Shown one piece after another: positions 13,107-13,985 of a DNA stretch of 13,985 bases. Every line of letters starts with the position of its first letter. Within the stretch, counting starts at the first letter, position 1. The notes below the pieces were generated by a model. That model ran no database searches. It saw nothing but the letters and a program-made list of their open reading frames with translations, and was not told where the DNA came from. The stretch is taken from positions 1 to 13,985 of the forward strand of contig DXUR01000039.1 of the NCBI GenBank assembly GCA_019417795.1. The letters are read 5' to 3'. The position numbers and the translations under genes were made by a program. Origin of the DNA: Clostridiales bacterium. GTDB lineage: Bacteria; Bacillota_A; Clostridia; Oscillospirales; Oscillospiraceae.

Positions 13107-13314
13107 GTGTGGGTCACGGTGTGGGTCAACGCCGCAAAGAGCAGCGGTGTGGGTCAACTTTTGGCGGGGCGAAAATCGTTTCATTTTGCGCTGCTGTAGA
13201 CAATAAAAGGGTACCTTGCTAAAAGTATAGAGCCACCGGGCGGAGAAAGGCTCTCCCGCCAGACGGCTCTTTATTTTCGCAGTCGTTTCCCGTATGGGTC
13301 AAAATGTGGGTCAA
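13107..13314. repeat. Five copies of TRTGGGTCA in two related blocks
   Basis: Copies of the TRTGGGTCA(A) motif lie within 13107-13116, 13119-13129, 13147-13157, 13292-13302 and 13305-13314. The first two and the last two form paired blocks, both preceded by TCGTTTCCC and spaced alike, so a unit of about 35 bases has been duplicated. On the minus strand, the second block falls in the tail of the broken gene at 13271-13612. Regular spacing of CRISPR type is absent. The repeats resemble arm-type sites or duplicated gene tails near an integrase attachment site. The stretch 12956-13270 holds no intact gene. Confidence 0.65.
13221..13277 (-). terminator. Bidirectional terminator hairpin after the broken minus-strand gene
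   Basis: AGAGCC (13229-13234) pairs with GGCTCT (13265-13270). A second stem inside it pairs GGCGG-type sequence near 13239-13246 with CTCCCGCC near 13253-13260. On the plus strand it runs into TTTATTTT, and on the minus strand into CTATACTTTT. It begins directly at the TAA of the minus-strand remnant (13271-13273), as a gene's own terminator would. Confidence 0.65.
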
Positions 13315-13612
13315 GCGGAAACCTCTGCGTCAAAAAAACGCGGACAGGTTTCGCCGTCATAGTTTGCTTTGCTGTTTCTCGCTCATAATGTCTTGCCAGC
13401 TCAGGTGTTTTCGCATCCAAGGCCACAAGTTCTCCGGCCCATGTTTTCAGGCCATAGATGTCAAATTTACTGTTTGAGATATACTCGCTGGTCCAATCCG
13501 TCTGCTACCGGGGTTCTTTTATCGTTGTGGCAGCATCCTGTGGTTCTATTGGTTTAATCGCTACAGGCACCTGCTGATTGGTAGCATCATAAACGAACGG
13601 TCGAAACTGCAC
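13271..13612 (-). pseudogene. Broken small gene with intact promoter, unrecognised family
   Basis: A minus-strand frame starts at GTG 13612 (MQFRPFVYDATNQQVPVAIK) behind AAGAGG/AAGGA, is cut by TAG at 13505-13507 after IKEPR, then continues in the same frame for 77 more codons to TAA 13271-13273. The continuation reads like real protein (TDWTSEYISNSKFDIYGLKT, then WAGELVALDAKTPELARHYE). From memory, small Clostridia proteins begin with this MQFxPFxYD...WTSxYI pattern and carry a GNAT-like centre between ELVAL and the AKTxELAxHY segment. Here those two parts are fused, implying an internal deletion, and the TAG probably replaced a Trp codon. The C-terminus lies in the TRTGGGTCA repeat block. 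It is too short for an open-frame scan because of the stop. The family link is a recollection and unverified. Confidence 0.6.
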
Positions 13613-13630
13613 GATCCTTACCTCTTAAAT

Positions 13631-13659
13631 AGTATACCATAGTTTTTGCAAAATCTGAA
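13631..13659 (-). promoter_or_regulatory. Extended -10 promoter of the broken gene
   Basis: On the minus strand, -35 TTCAGA (13654-13659), a 17-base spacer, and TGG directly before -10 TATACT (13631-13636), an extended -10. The predicted start near 13624 leaves a very short leader before GTG 13612. It supports the view that 13271-13612 was once an expressed gene. Confidence 0.6.
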
Positions 13660-13718
13660 GCAGAAAATTGAAATCAGTGTCGTCAATTTTTATTCCAATA
13701 TCGCACCGCTGCAAACAA

Positions 13719-13773
13719 AAAACAGCACCCCCGGGGTCTCTTGTCATGCAAGAGACCCCGGGGGTGCTGTTTT
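13719..13773 (-). terminator. Strong terminator after the surface-protein gene
   Basis: A perfect 25-bp stem with a 5-base loop: 13719-13743 (AAACAGCACCCCCGGGG...) pairs with 13749-13773. Read on the minus strand it follows the stop of the gene at 13803-13985 by 29 bases and runs into TTTTTTGTTTGC. The unusual length and perfect pairing give a very stable structure. The plus strand also has TTTTATTTT after it. Confidence 0.9.
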
Positions 13774-13802
13774 ATTTTGCCGCTTAGGTTTTTCTTTTTG
13801 GC

Positions 13803-13985
13803 TTACGCCTCCCGCTCCTTACGCTTCAGGACGAAGGCTGCGGCGAGAAGTGCCGTGGGCAGGGCGATGACCCAAACCAGTACGCCGGTATCGCCGGTGG
13901 CCGGAGTGCCGCCGTTGTTGGTGCCGTTGCCGCTATTGTCGCCGCCGGAGGTGCCGCCGGTCTGAATGGTCACATCGCTCATGTC
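13803..13985 (-). CDS. Surface protein C-terminus with wall-sorting signal (partial)
   Basis: Only the last 60 residues are in the window; the gene runs off the right end, so it has no start here. The order is a Gly/Asn/Thr-rich, low-complexity linker (TGGTSGGDNSGNGTNNGG), then TPATGDTG, a hydrophobic stretch (VLVWVIALPTALLAAAFVL) and a basic tail (KRKEREA). This is the layout of an LPXTG-like sortase signal, in the PATGD form common in Clostridia, which anchors extracellular proteins to peptidoglycan. The P-A-T-G motif lacks the leading Leu, so the cognate sortase class is uncertain; simple membrane anchoring is an alternative. The stop is TAA at 13803-13805. Passenger domains and function are outside the window. 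Confidence 0.8.
   Translation of the reverse strand, partial: DMSDVTIQTGGTSGGDNSGNGTNNGGTPATGDTGVLVWVIALPTALLAAAFVLKRKEREA

Noticed and set aside
13107..13314. A CRISPR array made of the TRTGGGTCA copies
   Set aside because: Repeats are only 9-11 bases, spacing is irregular (a few bases to over 130), and no cas genes are nearby.

Overview
The window is about 14 kb of GC-rich DNA from a low-complexity-leader, strong-Shine-Dalgarno Firmicute. Gene content points to a gut Clostridia of the Oscillospiraceae/Ruminococcaceae type: an ornithine-racemase-like enzyme, an ECF-type S component, an IS200-type relic, BMP-type nucleoside ABC transporter genes and a PATGD-type wall-sorting tail. The lineage is an inference. 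The first 26 bases are not genomic: they are the end of the Nextera/Tn5 adapter, so position 27 is a contig end from a short-read assembly.

Region 27-1893 (+ strand): the tail of an ECF transporter S component, an ornithine-racemase-like PLP enzyme, and a small three-helix membrane protein of unknown role. Region 1990-3342 is a graveyard: a terminator hairpin, an IS200-type transposase relic broken across three frames, several palindromic or inverted repeats, and a decayed iron-type alcohol dehydrogenase with an internal deletion and a premature stop.

Region 3392-11573 (- strand) is the core of the window. It is one tightly packed operon, in transcription order: ABC ATPase with two nucleotide-binding domains, BMP/PnrA-like lipoprotein, permease 1, permease 2, VOC didomain protein, second VOC didomain protein, 8-oxoguanine-deaminase-like amidohydrolase, and a single-domain VOC protein. 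Genes overlap by 1-4 bases or are separated by under 100 bases, and the operon ends in a strong terminator at 3288-3342. A divergent LysR-type regulator (11913-12812) faces it. The shared intergenic region holds a consensus-like promoter for the operon, a separate promoter for the regulator, and a perfect dyad of the LysR type (ATC-N9-GAT) centred near -66 of the predicted operon start. The simplest reading is an inducible import and catabolism module for a purine-like compound: the lipoprotein captures it, the permeases and ATPase import it, the amidohydrolase deaminates it, and five VOC domains of unknown chemistry act on, bind or carry it or a product. This combination with three VOC genes is the most interesting system here.

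Region 12813-13985 looks like the scar of integrative elements: a terminator, the 3' half of a tRNA-Thr(GGU) without its 5' half, a 14-base inverted repeat, five copies of a TRTGGGTCA motif in two related blocks, and a promoter-equipped but broken gene (13271-13612, - strand). The window ends inside the C-terminus of a surface protein with a sorting signal (13803-13985, - strand), followed by a 25-bp terminator stem.
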